Of a stretch of 64,000 nucleotides of DNA, positions 1 through 7,958 are shown piece after piece. A program made the translations under genes and the position numbers. The stretch spans positions 1 through 64,000 of the forward strand of contig NZ_QEKH01000014.1 in assembly GCF_003096415.1 (NCBI RefSeq), read 5' to 3'. How positions within the stretch are numbered: position 1 is the first letter of the stretch; every line of letters begins with the position of its first letter. Under the pieces are notes generated by a model that made no database searches, was not told the origin of the DNA, and saw only the letters and a program-made list of their open reading frames with translations. Origin of the DNA: Victivallis vadensis. GTDB taxonomy: Bacteria > Verrucomicrobiota > Lentisphaeria > Victivallales > Victivallaceae.

Positions 1-813
1 CAAGGTCAATGTCCGATGGTTTTCCACATCGCAGACGACCACTTTGCGGAGACGTTCCGGATATTTGTCTTGCGAACCACGCAGAAAAATGACTTCATCG
101 CTCAAAACGGTTCCGGGATATTGCTTGACGTCGTATTCCGGGATGTCGTAGGTCGCATTGGTCTTGAGGCGCGTGACAAAATCCACACCGGAGAGATTCC
201 ATTTATACAGCATGGAAAAATCGACGTATCCGCGATCGCAAACCACCATGCTGTCACGCGGGAGTTCCATTCGTCTGGCGCTGTTTACCTCATGAACATC
301 TCCATTGGTGAAATCAACGAACACGGGAAGATGACCATCGTGATCCAACAGCATATTGAGCTTGATTGCCCCTTTGGTTTGCCGATAGGTTGCCCATGGA
401 AAAACTTTAACGCAAAGCTCAATCAGCGTTGCGTCGAGACTGTAAAGTTTCTTGGGAAACGAAAACTCATGCCGTGGCGCAATTGCATGGCAGTGGCCCA
501 GAAGCATATGGAAAATATCGCCGAACATTTTCGGAGAGCGATGGGCATTGGCGTACGACAAGTTGGATTTGGTTGGAGCGGATTCCACTCCAAGATGATT
601 CAACTTGCCTCCGCAGGTTTTCAAACCTCCGCAAATCTCTCGCAGACTATTGGCCTGCGCCAACTGGCAGAAGATCATCGACACAAAATGTGCCCAACTG
701 TCAAAGGACTGTTTTCGCTTGTCTCCATTGTGTTTCATGACTATTTCTTCAAATTCTCGCTTCGGTATCAAATCCAACACTTGACGAAAAAGACTGACTG
801 ATGTATTTTTCAT
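1..813 (-). CDS. IS4-family transposase (DUF4372-type N terminus), cut by window edge
   Basis: DDE transposase that catalyses cut-and-paste movement of an insertion sequence. Reading the minus strand from the ATG at 813 gives 271 open codons with no stop before the window edge. The N-terminal block (SFDSWAHFVSMIFCQL, then SLREI) is typical of the DUF4372 domain that precedes IS4-type catalytic cores. Two of the three catalytic acidic residues are visible, Asp127 in SLDATLIEL and Asp193 in VCDRGYVDF; the DDE glutamate lies outside the window. The start is supported by AGGAGG seven bases upstream. Family assignment is by motif recognition only, and whether the element is intact cannot be judged here. 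Confidence 0.85.
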   Translation of the reverse strand, partial: MKNTSVSLFRQVLDLIPKREFEEIVMKHNGDKRKQSFDSWAHFVSMIFCQLAQANSLREICGGLKTCGGKLNHLGVESAPTKSNLSYANAHRSPKMFGDIFHMLLGHCHAIAPRHEFSFPKKLYSLDATLIELCVKVFPWATYRQTKGAIKLNMLLDHDGHLPVFVDFTNGDVHEVNSARRMELPRDSMVVCDRGYVDFSMLYKWNLSGVDFVTRLKTNATYDIPEYDVKQYPGTVLSDEVIFLRGSQDKYPERLRKVVVCDVENHRTLTL

Positions 814-840
814 TACGGAGCCTCCTTGTGGTTTAGGCAA

Positions 841-859
841 CCGTAATATACTATTACGG
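841..859. repeat. Perfect 8-bp inverted repeat upstream of the transposase
   Basis: CCGTAATA-tac-TATTACGG forms a perfect 8-bp stem about 30 bases upstream of the transposase start. It may be a transposase binding site near the IS terminus or part of its promoter region. Confidence 0.5.
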
Positions 860-937
860 ACAAGTTGGCTCCACTTTTTTCACCCCTTCAAAAGTTTGTT
901 AGGACAGGTGTGAAATTCAACCGATCTTTTTTTGCAT

Positions 938-966
938 TTGAAGTCTTGATCGTGTATTTATATATA
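938..966 (+). promoter_or_regulatory. Possible sigma-70 promoter for the 1012 gene
   Basis: TTGAAG, 17 bases, TATATA, in an AT-rich stretch ending 45 bases before the ATG at 1012. An overlapping TATAAGATA could serve instead. Motif match only. Confidence 0.35.
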
Positions 967-1011
967 AGATAGCACATTTTATCTGAAACTCAACGCAAGA
1001 GGAGGCTTTTC

Positions 1012-2223
1012 ATGACGCTGCGCTTTCTTTCCGGGGCAACCGCCCTCCTGACGGCCTGGACCGTTCTGGCGGCGGAACTTCCGCCGATCCGGGCCGACGA
1101 GGCCGTCGAACGGCCCCGGGTGCAATCCACCGGCGACTTTCTGGTGATCGAAGCCCCCGGTGAAAACAACGCGATCGACACGCCGCGCGGCACGACGGCG
1201 AGCCGGCTCTCCGGCAGCGGCAGGGTCTACCGCTGGACGCCGTCGGACGACACTTCCCGTGTGACCGGCGGCGCCGCGCTGTTCGACGCGGTCCAGAGTC
1301 CCGACGAAAGTTTCCTGCTGCTGGGGGAACGGGTTGGCGCGGCGGACGGCCCCAACTCCAGCCGCCTGATCGGTTTCAACCTCTTCAACAAAAAGCTCGC
1401 GTCGGGAATCACGCTGCCGGAGCGCAAGCTCGGTTCGCTGCGCTTTCTGCCGTCCGGCACGACGCTGCTCGCCGTCGAGAAAGCCCAGCCGCAACTGGCG
1501 CGCCCGGACCGGCTGCTGCTGATCGACCTCGCCGCAGGCAAGACCGTCGCCGAATCCGAAGCGTTGGACCGGCCGGTCGCCGCCGCCGAAACCAACGGCA
1601 AAAAGTGCTGGTTCACCCTCGAAGGCGCCAATCAGTTTCATTCACTCGGCCTCCGGGAGTTCGGAGCTTCCCCGAAAACAGCCCAGACGCTCGTAAAGGG
1701 CGGGAAACTGCTGCTGTCGCCCGACGGCAGCACGCTGGCGATTTACGGTTCCGGCCAATTGGAAATCTACGACGTCGGCGCCGAACCGCCCCGGCTGCTG
1801 CGCGCGATGCCGCTGCCGAAGGGCTTCACGCCCGACTGGGGCCTCGCCCTCTCCGAAAAGCTGGATGAACTGCTGCTGGTCGAATCCGGGCGCAACGCCT
1901 GGCTCGTCAGCGGGAAAAGCCTGCGGCCGCTGGCGGAAAAGAGCGGACAGGCCGGCTGCTACGACTTTTCCGACCGCCGGCTGCTGCTCACGCTGGCCGC
2001 GGACGAAACCATCGGCCTGTATCAGCTTCCCGCCGCGACCGCGCCGTCGATGATGGTTTCGCCGCGCCGTCTGAAGCCGTTCAACCGCAACGACAATTTC
2101 CGGCTTTTCAATCGCTCCGGCAAGGAGCCGCAGGCGATTCTGGTCGATCACCGCGGCAATGTTTCGATTCTGGAAATCCGGCCGCGCCGCTGGAAAAAGA
2201 CGCCGGTCTATCAGATTCCCTGA
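1012..2223 (+). CDS. Exported beta-propeller-like protein of unknown function
   Basis: 403 residues. The first 20 or so residues (MTLRFLSGATALLTAWTVLA) look like a Sec signal peptide. The rest is built of short strand-like repeats of the kind seen in WD40 or YVTN propellers (phrases such as SPDESFLLLG, SPDGSTLAIYG, LPSGTTLLAVEK), suggesting a periplasmic or surface propeller; no catalytic motif is visible. The start follows AAGAGGAGG with good spacing. It stands alone between the insertion sequence and a gene on the opposite strand. The propeller call rests on pattern, not on a family match. Confidence 0.75.
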   Translation: MTLRFLSGATALLTAWTVLAAELPPIRADEAVERPRVQSTGDFLVIEAPGENNAIDTPRGTTASRLSGSGRVYRWTPSDDTSRVTGGAALFDAVQSPDESFLLLGERVGAADGPNSSRLIGFNLFNKKLASGITLPERKLGSLRFLPSGTTLLAVEKAQPQLARPDRLLLIDLAAGKTVAESEALDRPVAAAETNGKKCWFTLEGANQFHSLGLREFGASPKTAQTLVKGGKLLLSPDGSTLAIYGSGQLEIYDVGAEPPRLLRAMPLPKGFTPDWGLALSEKLDELLLVESGRNAWLVSGKSLRPLAEKSGQAGCYDFSDRRLLLTLAADETIGLYQLPAATAPSMMVSPRRLKPFNRNDNFRLFNRSGKEPQAILVDHRGNVSILEIRPRRWKKTPVYQIP

Positions 2224-2234
2224 CCAACCGCTTT

Positions 2235-3323
2235 TCAGGCCAGCGCCTCACGCACCAGCTGCCAGACCGGGGTGAACACATCGCAGGAGTCCATCCGGTT
2301 CTTCAGCACCGCGACCGCGAAATCACCGACCAGGTCGGCTTTCGCGTTGCTGCCGCCGTAACCGCCGTGGCCGAACACCCGGCCGACCGGTTCGCCCGGC
2401 GTCGCGTCCAGCGCATAGCCCAGCCCGAAGTTGCCCCGCTTCCCCGGCGGAACCAGCGGCTGGTGCACCGGCGAAACCGCATACGTCAACTGGTCGGCGG
2501 CGATCAGCTTGCCGTGGACGAGGTCGCCGTACATCCCGGCGATAAACCGGGCGTTCATGATTCCGGTGGAGGCGGGGATGCAGGCGGTCCGGATCGTGGT
2601 GTTGTTCATCCACTGCTCCAGCGGACAGACCTGCGGCGGAATCGCCAGCCGGGCGATCCGGTCGTTCTCGGTCAGCGGCACCGTATCCGACAGCGCCGGC
2701 GGCGACGGATTCGGCTCCAGCCACGCGATCGGCAGCGTTTCCGCTTCACGGAGCGTCATGCCGCAGTAACAGTCTTTCCCGAGGTAGCGGCGCACCAGTT
2801 CATTGAAGGAGCAGCCGGTGATGTTCTTCAGCGGCTTGAAGGCGAGCCAGCTGAAAGTGACCGCGTGGTAGTGGCACTCCGTGCCGGGCTTCCAGAGCGG
2901 TTCCAGCGCCGCAACCGCCGCCGCCATCCGCTCGAAATCTGCAAACTCCTCATGGGATTCCGCCTCAGGCAGTTGCGGCACGCTGGCGGTATGGCTCAGC
3001 ACCATGCGCATCGTGATCTTCTCCTTGCCCCGGCAGCCGAATTCCGGCCAGTAGTCGGCGAGCGGCGCATCGTAGTTGAGCCGTCCCGCCCCCGCGACCA
3101 GGTGAACCAGCGTCGCCGCCACCCCTTTGGTCATCGAGAACACCGGGAAGAGGATATCACGGTCCACCGGCCTTTCCGTCCGCGTATCGGCGATGCCGGA
3201 CCACGCTTCGGCCACGAGTTCGCCGCGATGGACCACCGCCGCCTGAAGGCCGACCGCCTTCCCGGACTTCACCAACTCATCCAGACAGGTCTGGACCCTG
3301 CTTTCCAACTGCGCATACAACAT
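2235..3323 (-). CDS. Serine hydrolase, class C beta-lactamase / esterase family
   Basis: About 362 residues of the beta-lactamase-related PF00144 fold. The nucleophile motif SxxK is SMTKG, near residue 64. A Tyr motif candidate is YHAVTF and the C-terminal HGG box is FGHGGYGGS. No signal peptide is visible, so this is more likely a cytoplasmic esterase or peptidase-like enzyme than a secreted beta-lactamase. The inner ATG at 3323 is preferred over 3335 because GGAG sits six bases before it. It lies downstream of, and on the same strand as, the 3491-3877 gene, but a strong terminator separates them. Confidence 0.85.
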   Translation of the reverse strand: MLYAQLESRVQTCLDELVKSGKAVGLQAAVVHRGELVAEAWSGIADTRTERPVDRDILFPVFSMTKGVAATLVHLVAGAGRLNYDAPLADYWPEFGCRGKEKITMRMVLSHTASVPQLPEAESHEEFADFERMAAAVAALEPLWKPGTECHYHAVTFSWLAFKPLKNITGCSFNELVRRYLGKDCYCGMTLREAETLPIAWLEPNPSPPALSDTVPLTENDRIARLAIPPQVCPLEQWMNNTTIRTACIPASTGIMNARFIAGMYGDLVHGKLIAADQLTYAVSPVHQPLVPPGKRGNFGLGYALDATPGEPVGRVFGHGGYGGSNAKADLVGDFAVAVLKNRMDSCDVFTPVWQLVREALA

Positions 3324-3447
3324 GGGAGACTCCATTCACTTTTTCACAACAGAAAAGTATACCACGAAAAAGGCTCATTGCAAGAATTGAGAAACGAGTT
3401 TTCCCGAAAAACTTCCCGCCGGCTCCGTTTATCCGCCCTTTGCCGAC

Positions 3448-3472
3448 AAAAAACCCCGGCCGGTGGCCGGGG
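3448..3472 (-). terminator. Rho-independent terminator
   Basis: On the minus strand CCCCGGCC-acc-GGCCGGGG is followed by six T, an 8-bp perfect GC stem. It ends the 3491-3877 transcript before the serine hydrolase gene. Confidence 0.9.
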
Positions 3473-3490
3473 TGGATTTCCGCAAGCCGC

Positions 3491-3877
3491 TCACATCTGC
3501 GGTTGAGGCGGATCGATGGGGCTGATGTTGCCCCCCTGCCCGAACGGGGTGAAGCCGCCGCTGTTCGAAACCGGCGCCCAGACCGCACTGTTGACGGTAG
3601 GATCGTTCGGCGCGACGATGCCGAGCTGCAGCACCCAGACCTGTCCGGTGGTGGTGTCCACCTTGAACATCACCTTCTGTTCATTGCCATTGCGCCCGCC
3701 CTGCTGGGAGAGGGTCGCCACATTGATCTCGCCCTCCACCAGCGCATACCGGCCCGGCGTGAAGAGCTGCGAATTGCCGCTGTTGTCCGCCTGTGCCGGA
3801 AGTGAAGTGTAAATACCGACCGCCAGCAAAGCGACCGCTGCAACCGCCGCAACAACCAGAATCTTTTTCATAACCAT
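3491..3877 (-). CDS. Small exported protein, unknown
   Basis: 128 residues with an N-terminal hydrophobic segment after KK (residues 4-25) ending near PAQA, consistent with a signal peptide or anchor. The mature part has a short beta-rich stretch (GRYALVEGEINVATL ... QKVMFKVDTTTGQVWVLQLG) resembling small conserved exported proteins in which the strand after TTGQVW recurs, then a Pro/Gly-rich tail. AGGAGG lies five bases before the first ATG. It is monocistronic, with its own terminator. Function unknown. Confidence 0.75.
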   Translation of the reverse strand: MVMKKILVVAAVAAVALLAVGIYTSLPAQADNSGNSQLFTPGRYALVEGEINVATLSQQGGRNGNEQKVMFKVDTTTGQVWVLQLGIVAPNDPTVNSAVWAPVSNSGGFTPFGQGGNISPIDPPQPQM

Positions 3878-4001
3878 TTTTCCTCCTGTTTGTATCGGAA
3901 TTCAACAACATCGTCAAATTCCGCAACTAATTCCTCTAATCATTAAGATAATACCGGCTGATAAAAATGCAAGAGGAAACAGAAAAATTTCGTCATTCCC
4001 G

Positions 4002-5096
4002 CTATTTACCCTCCACCATCGGCGGCCGGTATCCCCGGTCGCCTCCGAGCCGCATAAAGTGCCGGAACACGACCAGCAGCGAGCAGAAACCGGCGACGCT
4101 CAGCCCCCCATCAGAAAAATCCACGAATAATCGTGCCCCAGCCGGTCCAGCCGCCAGAAATTTATTGCTCAGGTCGATCCGGTTCCAGACGGAGCCGACC
4201 GTCTTTTCCAGCTCACCCGAATTTCGGAACCAGACGTTGGAGTCGCCATAGGCGCAGATGCCGTACCGGTAGTAGCTGTTACGTGGCGCAAGCACCGCCA
4301 TCGTCGGACAGCGCACCGCCGCATCCGGCAGCATCGCCTGCCATGGCCGCGTCTGGTATTCGACTCCGGCGCTCGAATACTTCGGACCGATGATCTCGGT
4401 CCAGTTCCAGTCATTTCCGCTGATTTTCATCGTCAAAGGATAGTAACCGTTGTTCGCATCGCCGTAAAACGCCAGTCCCATCCCGCACTGTTTGAGGTTG
4501 TTCGCGCACTGGATCGCCCGCGCTTTCTCCCGCGCCCGATTCAACGCCGGCAGCAGCATCGCCGCCAATATCGCGATGATGGCGATCACAACGAGCAATT
4601 CAATAAGGGTGAACGGCCTTAAGCGGCGGTATGCGGGGGGCGTGTCCGCCGCCCCCCGCGCCCCCTGCGTCCGGCAAGGTGCCGGTGCCGGGTACGGGAC
4701 GGTCGACTGGCGGGAGCGCGGTCGGCCGGCGGGGAAGGAAGATCCGCAATAACGTGAAGTTGTCTTCCCGCTTTTCTGCGGAAAAACAACTTCACGTTTT
4801 TGCTCCGACTTGCCGCTTGCAGAGCATTGACGAAGACGTGAGAGCTTGCCGGAAGTATGTAAGAGATTGAGGAGGTCTGGTACGGGGAGAGACGCGGCGC
4901 AAGTCGCCGCTTTCTCTCCCCCGAACCCCTCTCTTTTACGCAGAGCGGGAACGAGGGGCCGGGGGAGCACAGCTCCCCAGCGGGATAAGCAGGAGGAACG
5001 CAGTGACGACGCACATCCCCGGCGGCGGCACCTTGCCGCCTCTCTTTTGCGCAGAGCGGTATAAAAGCGGAAATCACATATTTGACAAACTTTCAT
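4002..5096 (-). CDS. Prepilin-type N-terminal methylation protein with interrupted leader
   Basis: Type II secretion / type IV pilin-like exported protein of the large Lentisphaerota family. The class III signal [16 protein letters not shown] begins at 4613, far from the start at 5096. The start itself looks native: AAAGGAG lies seven bases upstream and the leader begins [11 protein letters not shown]. Between leader and signal lie about 150 residues of low-complexity sequence (Arg, Pro, Cys rich) encoded by palindromic repeat DNA, see the repeat entry. After the signal, [24 protein letters not shown] is the usual pilin helix, followed by a short globular domain. The C terminus ([14 protein letters not shown]) lacks the usual H-x9-DG end and may be altered. 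A prepilin peptidase would remove everything before FTLIELL, so the insert may be tolerated. Confidence 0.8.
   Translation of the reverse strand: MKVCQICDFRFYTALRKREAARCRRRGCASSLRSSCLSRWGAVLPRPLVPALRKREGFGGEKAATCAASLPVPDLLNLLHTSGKLSRLRQCSASGKSEQKREVVFPQKSGKTTSRYCGSSFPAGRPRSRQSTVPYPAPAPCRTQGARGAADTPPAYRRLRPFTLIELLVVIAIIAILAAMLLPALNRAREKARAIQCANNLKQCGMGLAFYGDANNGYYPLTMKISGNDWNWTEIIGPKYSSAGVEYQTRPWQAMLPDAAVRCPTMAVLAPRNSYYRYGICAYGDSNVWFRNSGELEKTVGSVWNRIDLSNKFLAAGPAGARLFVDFSDGGLSVAGFCSLLVVFRHFMRLGGDRGYRPPMVEGK
4751..4798. repeat. Large hairpin inside copy A
   Basis: Arms AACGTGAAGTTGT and ACAACTTCACGTT are a perfect 13-bp match, extended inward by a second GC stem (CCCGC / GCGG) around a TTTTCT loop. 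Confidence 0.85.
4884..4921. repeat. Second hairpin inside copy A
   Basis: GGGGAGAGA and TCTCTCCCC form a perfect 9-bp outer stem enclosing an inner GCGGCG / CGCCGC stem with an AAGT loop region. Confidence 0.85.
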
Positions 5097-5121
5097 CTTG
5101 CGGCTCCTTTGGATTCTCTCA

Positions 5122-5151
5122 TTGGAAATTCATTTTCATCAGTTATATTAT
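5122..5151 (+). promoter_or_regulatory. Sigma-70 promoter for the AraC regulator
   Basis: TTGGAA, 18 bases, TATTAT, ending 42 bases before the chosen ATG at 5194. It lies in the short divergent region shared with the prepilin gene. Confidence 0.5.
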
Positions 5152-5193
5152 ACAATAACCGTCCGGAGTCGCAAAGTAAAAAGGTCTTTGAAA

Positions 5194-6048
5194 ATGGTCA
5201 ATTCGTACAAAGATAAACGGGACAGGGTCAGTCCTTACTGGAACCTCGACCTGGTTGCCGGCAGGAGCTTCGGCACAGCGAGACACGATATCTGGGAGGG
5301 GCTGCACCCGCGCGCCTGCAATCTGCTGATCGTGATGTCGGGGCGATGCACCGTCCGGAACGGCCGCCAGTCAACCGTGCTGCTGCCCGGTTCGGTCTAT
5401 TTGCTGGCACCGGCGGAATCGCGCGTTTTCGAGCGGTTCGGAAGCTGGGACGCCTACTGGGCGCTGTTCCCCCTGCGGCTGCCGCTGCTCTGGCCCGAAA
5501 TCAATCCGGGCATCTTCCGGATTCAACCGCCGCGCCGGGAACACCGTATCATGCTGCGCAACCTGATCGAGACCGTCAACCTGACCACCGAATGCCGCGG
5601 CGAATGGTATCAGCTGGCCGGAAACCTGATCGACAACGTGGTCCTGCGCGGCAACCGCCTTGCCGGAAACGCTCCCTCCGACCGGCGCATGCTGCTGGCG
5701 GTGAAACTCCTGAGCCGGCCGGAAAACGATCTTGCGATGGATGAGATCGCCGCGAAATGCGGCATGTCGCACTCCACTTTTTTCAGCGAATTCAAGCGCG
5801 TCCACGGCCTCTCTCCACGGCAGTTCCGGGAGCAGGCCCGGCTCCAGATGGCGAAAATCCTGCTGAAATCCGAAAAGCTTTCCATCGGGGAGATCGCCGC
5901 CCGGACCAACCTGATCGACGGCAGCTACCTTTCCAAGCGGTTCCGCAAGGTGTTCGGAGTGACTCCGCGCGAATATGTGCGCAAATTCCGCGAATCGCCG
6001 CCCGGCCCGCTCGAAGAAAAATATCTGCCGCACGATCCGGCCCGGTAA
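5194..6048 (+). CDS. AraC-family transcriptional regulator
   Basis: 284 residues: an N-terminal cupin-like sensory domain (residues 1-150, RACNLLIVMSGRCTV ... VLLPGSVYLLAPAE) and a C-terminal double helix-turn-helix (about 180-275; LAMDEIAAKCGMSHSTFFSEF then LSIGEIAARTNLIDGSYLSKRF), ending in the classic FGVTPREYVRKFR. The start at 5194 is preferred over the open frame beginning at 5098 because that extension would overlap the promoter and AAGG lies upstream of 5194. It is divergent from the interrupted prepilin gene, so that gene is the obvious candidate target. The ligand is probably a carbohydrate, by family habit only. Confidence 0.9.
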   Translation: MVNSYKDKRDRVSPYWNLDLVAGRSFGTARHDIWEGLHPRACNLLIVMSGRCTVRNGRQSTVLLPGSVYLLAPAESRVFERFGSWDAYWALFPLRLPLLWPEINPGIFRIQPPRREHRIMLRNLIETVNLTTECRGEWYQLAGNLIDNVVLRGNRLAGNAPSDRRMLLAVKLLSRPENDLAMDEIAAKCGMSHSTFFSEFKRVHGLSPRQFREQARLQMAKILLKSEKLSIGEIAARTNLIDGSYLSKRFRKVFGVTPREYVRKFRESPPGPLEEKYLPHDPAR

Positions 6049-6050
6049 AT

Positions 6051-7394
6051 TCAGATCCGGCGGTCGCGCCAGCGCCCCTTCCACAGATAGAGGCCGCAAC
6101 CGGCCAGCATCACCACCTGATACAGGATTTCGGTCGTCCACGCCACGGCGGGCGAACAGCGCAGATAAGTGACCAGATAAAGCACCGCCGCCAGATAAAC
6201 TGCAAGTGTGATCAGCTCGATCACCAGCCCAGCCCGGGTGCTTCCGGTCCCGGAAACGATATTGAACCAGATATTGGCCGGCGTCTGCACCAGGTGGGCG
6301 ACAATCATCACATAGACCGCCGGAACCGTCGCCGCGATCAGGTCGGAGTTGTCCGTGTAAATCGACAGCGCCGCGGCGGGAAACAATGCGAGCAGCGCCA
6401 GTACCGGCAGAACAGCCAGATAACCGGTCCCCACCACTTTCCAGCCCAGCTTGAACACTCCGCCGGGGCCTTCCTCGCCGATCAGGTTGCTGACCAGCGA
6501 ACTCCCCGCCGTCGCAAAGGAGTTCAGGATGATGAAGGGAATCGCGGAAAGCGACCGCACCAGATTCACCACCGCGAGCGGCCGCTCACCGAGATGCTCG
6601 ACCGCGATAAAGAAAATGAACCAGACCGACAGCGCCAGAAACAGCTGCATCATCGTCCAGCAGGAGATTGCGAACACCCGGCGCAGCACCGTCACGTCAA
6701 AGAGCTTCAACCCGCCGGAAAATCCGTACTTATGAAGGTCCACCCGCCTGGCGAGATACCAGAAGTAAAAGATCGCCGACCCCAGCTCCGCGGCGGAAGA
6801 AGCGATCGCCGCGCCGGCGATGCCAAGGGGGGGAAAGCCGAACTTCCCGAAAATCAGCGCATAGTTCAGCACCACGTTGGTCAACACCATCACCACCGAA
6901 TTGACCGTCAGGATTTTCGTCTGCGTAACGCCGACGAAGAATGCCCGGAACATCACGCCGGTGAAAGCGAAAAAGAAGCCGAACACCCGCCAGTTGAGAT
7001 ATTGAACGGTCGCGTCGAACACCGCCTCCGACTGAATCACGGGGCGCAATACATGAGGCGACAGCAGCAGCGACGCTCCGCACAGGATTGCGGCCAGAAC
7101 CAGCAGGAATCCCAGACCGGAATAGAAGATTTTTCCGATTTCACCGTAACGCTTCTCACCATTCCGCCGCGCGATCAGGATTTGCGCGCCGATGCTGAAA
7201 CCGAATCCCAGCATGAAAATCGACAGAAAATAGACGCTTCCCAACGCGGACGCACCCAGCTCGACTTCACCGATCCGCCCGAGGAAAGCGGTATCGGTAA
7301 GGCCGATCATATGTTCCATCAACACACTGACCAGCACCGGAAGCGCCACCAGCCATATTTTTCGATACGAATAACTCACAATCCCGCCATTCAA
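6051..7394 (-). CDS. MATE-family multidrug efflux protein
   Basis: 447 residues with 12 predicted membrane helices in two MatE repeats. The N terminus (LPVLVSVLMEHMIGLTDTAFLGRIGEVELGA, in pieces) is the family signature, and the second repeat begins near CWTMMQLFLALSVW. MATE proteins export cationic drugs or metabolites using Na+ or H+ gradients. Its 3' end converges with the AraC gene with only two bases between them. A TATATT-type -10 box lies about 60 bases upstream on the minus strand. Confidence 0.93.
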   Translation of the reverse strand: MNGGIVSYSYRKIWLVALPVLVSVLMEHMIGLTDTAFLGRIGEVELGASALGSVYFLSIFMLGFGFSIGAQILIARRNGEKRYGEIGKIFYSGLGFLLVLAAILCGASLLLSPHVLRPVIQSEAVFDATVQYLNWRVFGFFFAFTGVMFRAFFVGVTQTKILTVNSVVMVLTNVVLNYALIFGKFGFPPLGIAGAAIASSAAELGSAIFYFWYLARRVDLHKYGFSGGLKLFDVTVLRRVFAISCWTMMQLFLALSVWFIFFIAVEHLGERPLAVVNLVRSLSAIPFIILNSFATAGSSLVSNLIGEEGPGGVFKLGWKVVGTGYLAVLPVLALLALFPAAALSIYTDNSDLIAATVPAVYVMIVAHLVQTPANIWFNIVSGTGSTRAGLVIELITLAVYLAAVLYLVTYLRCSPAVAWTTEILYQVVMLAGCGLYLWKGRWRDRRI

Positions 7395-7634
7395 TTACCT
7401 GCACCTGAAAACACCGAAACCATTTCGGCACATTTTCCGGCGATCCATGTAATATAATCGCATTATGCTTTCCGTAAAGCCGTAAACTGCAGGAATTCCG
7501 GAAAAAACAAGAAATATCCCGCCTCTCCCCAACAGACGTGCGCGCGCCCCTTAAAACGACAGTCGAAAAAGCTGGAGTTTCCATTTGCTCCGGTTTCCAT
7601 GCGTCTGAATCATCATTTGTTGTCGGAATGAATT

Positions 7635-7784
7635 GCCGATGAACCCCGTAAACGGATCGACGCGGCGGTCAAATACAACTCCCAGCTTCTGATTTCCGTC
7701 ACCAGATTCAAACGAGAAGAAGAATCGGAATGCCTCGAAGGCCTGATCGACCGGCAGTCGGACGACATCCTTTACAATCCTTAA
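7635..7784 (+). pseudogene. LacI-type regulator remnant
   Basis: About 45 codons read PRKRIDAAVKYNSQLLISV then TRFKREEESECLEGLIDRQ then SDDILYNP and a stop. This matches the start of the periplasmic-binding-like sensor domain of LacI/GalR-type regulators, where the run LI-RQVDGILFNP is typical. No start codon, DNA-binding domain or remainder of the sensor follows. The flanks 7395-7634 and 7785-7958 hold no gene I can recognise. Confidence 0.4.
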
Positions 7785-7958
7785 TCTGAAATCTGAACGC
7801 AGACGGCGGATTATCTGAAGCGAGTTCCAAGCGCCTTGCCCGTCAGAGACACTTTGTGCCCTGCAAAGCCGGGCTGCCGGAGATGCGATTGCACATCAGG
7901 CCGCGCAGCGCATAAGGCCTGCCGCGAAGGCGGCATGGCCTCCCCTGCCCCGCGCGGA

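Larger units (their letters stand above)
1..890 (-). mobile_element. Insertion sequence, right-hand part (IS4 family)
   Basis: The transposase gene plus about 80 bases of upstream sequence. The terminal inverted repeat and target duplication could not be identified because the other end is outside the window, so the outer boundary near 890 is an estimate. Confidence 0.5.
4621..5065 (-). repeat. Prepilin-linked mosaic palindromic repeat, copy A
   Basis: DNA inserted between the leader codons and the FTLIELL codons of the 4002-5096 gene. It contains a module related to the other two copies (minus strand ATGTGCGTC..CTGCGTTCC then CTTATCCCGCTGG) and a second module CGGCACCTTGCCG that recurs in copy B before the pilin signal. 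Internally it has two strong hairpins (4751-4798 and 4884-4921) and an 18-base direct repeat CTCTTTTnCGCAGAGCGG around 4931 and 5042 that brackets the shared module. It is read in a different frame from copy B. Confidence 0.7.

Noticed and set aside
5757-7457. 566-codon open frame on the plus strand across the AraC end and MATE gene
   Set aside because: Composition is Arg/Gln/His-rich shadow sequence of the MATE gene, which has clear homology on the other strand.
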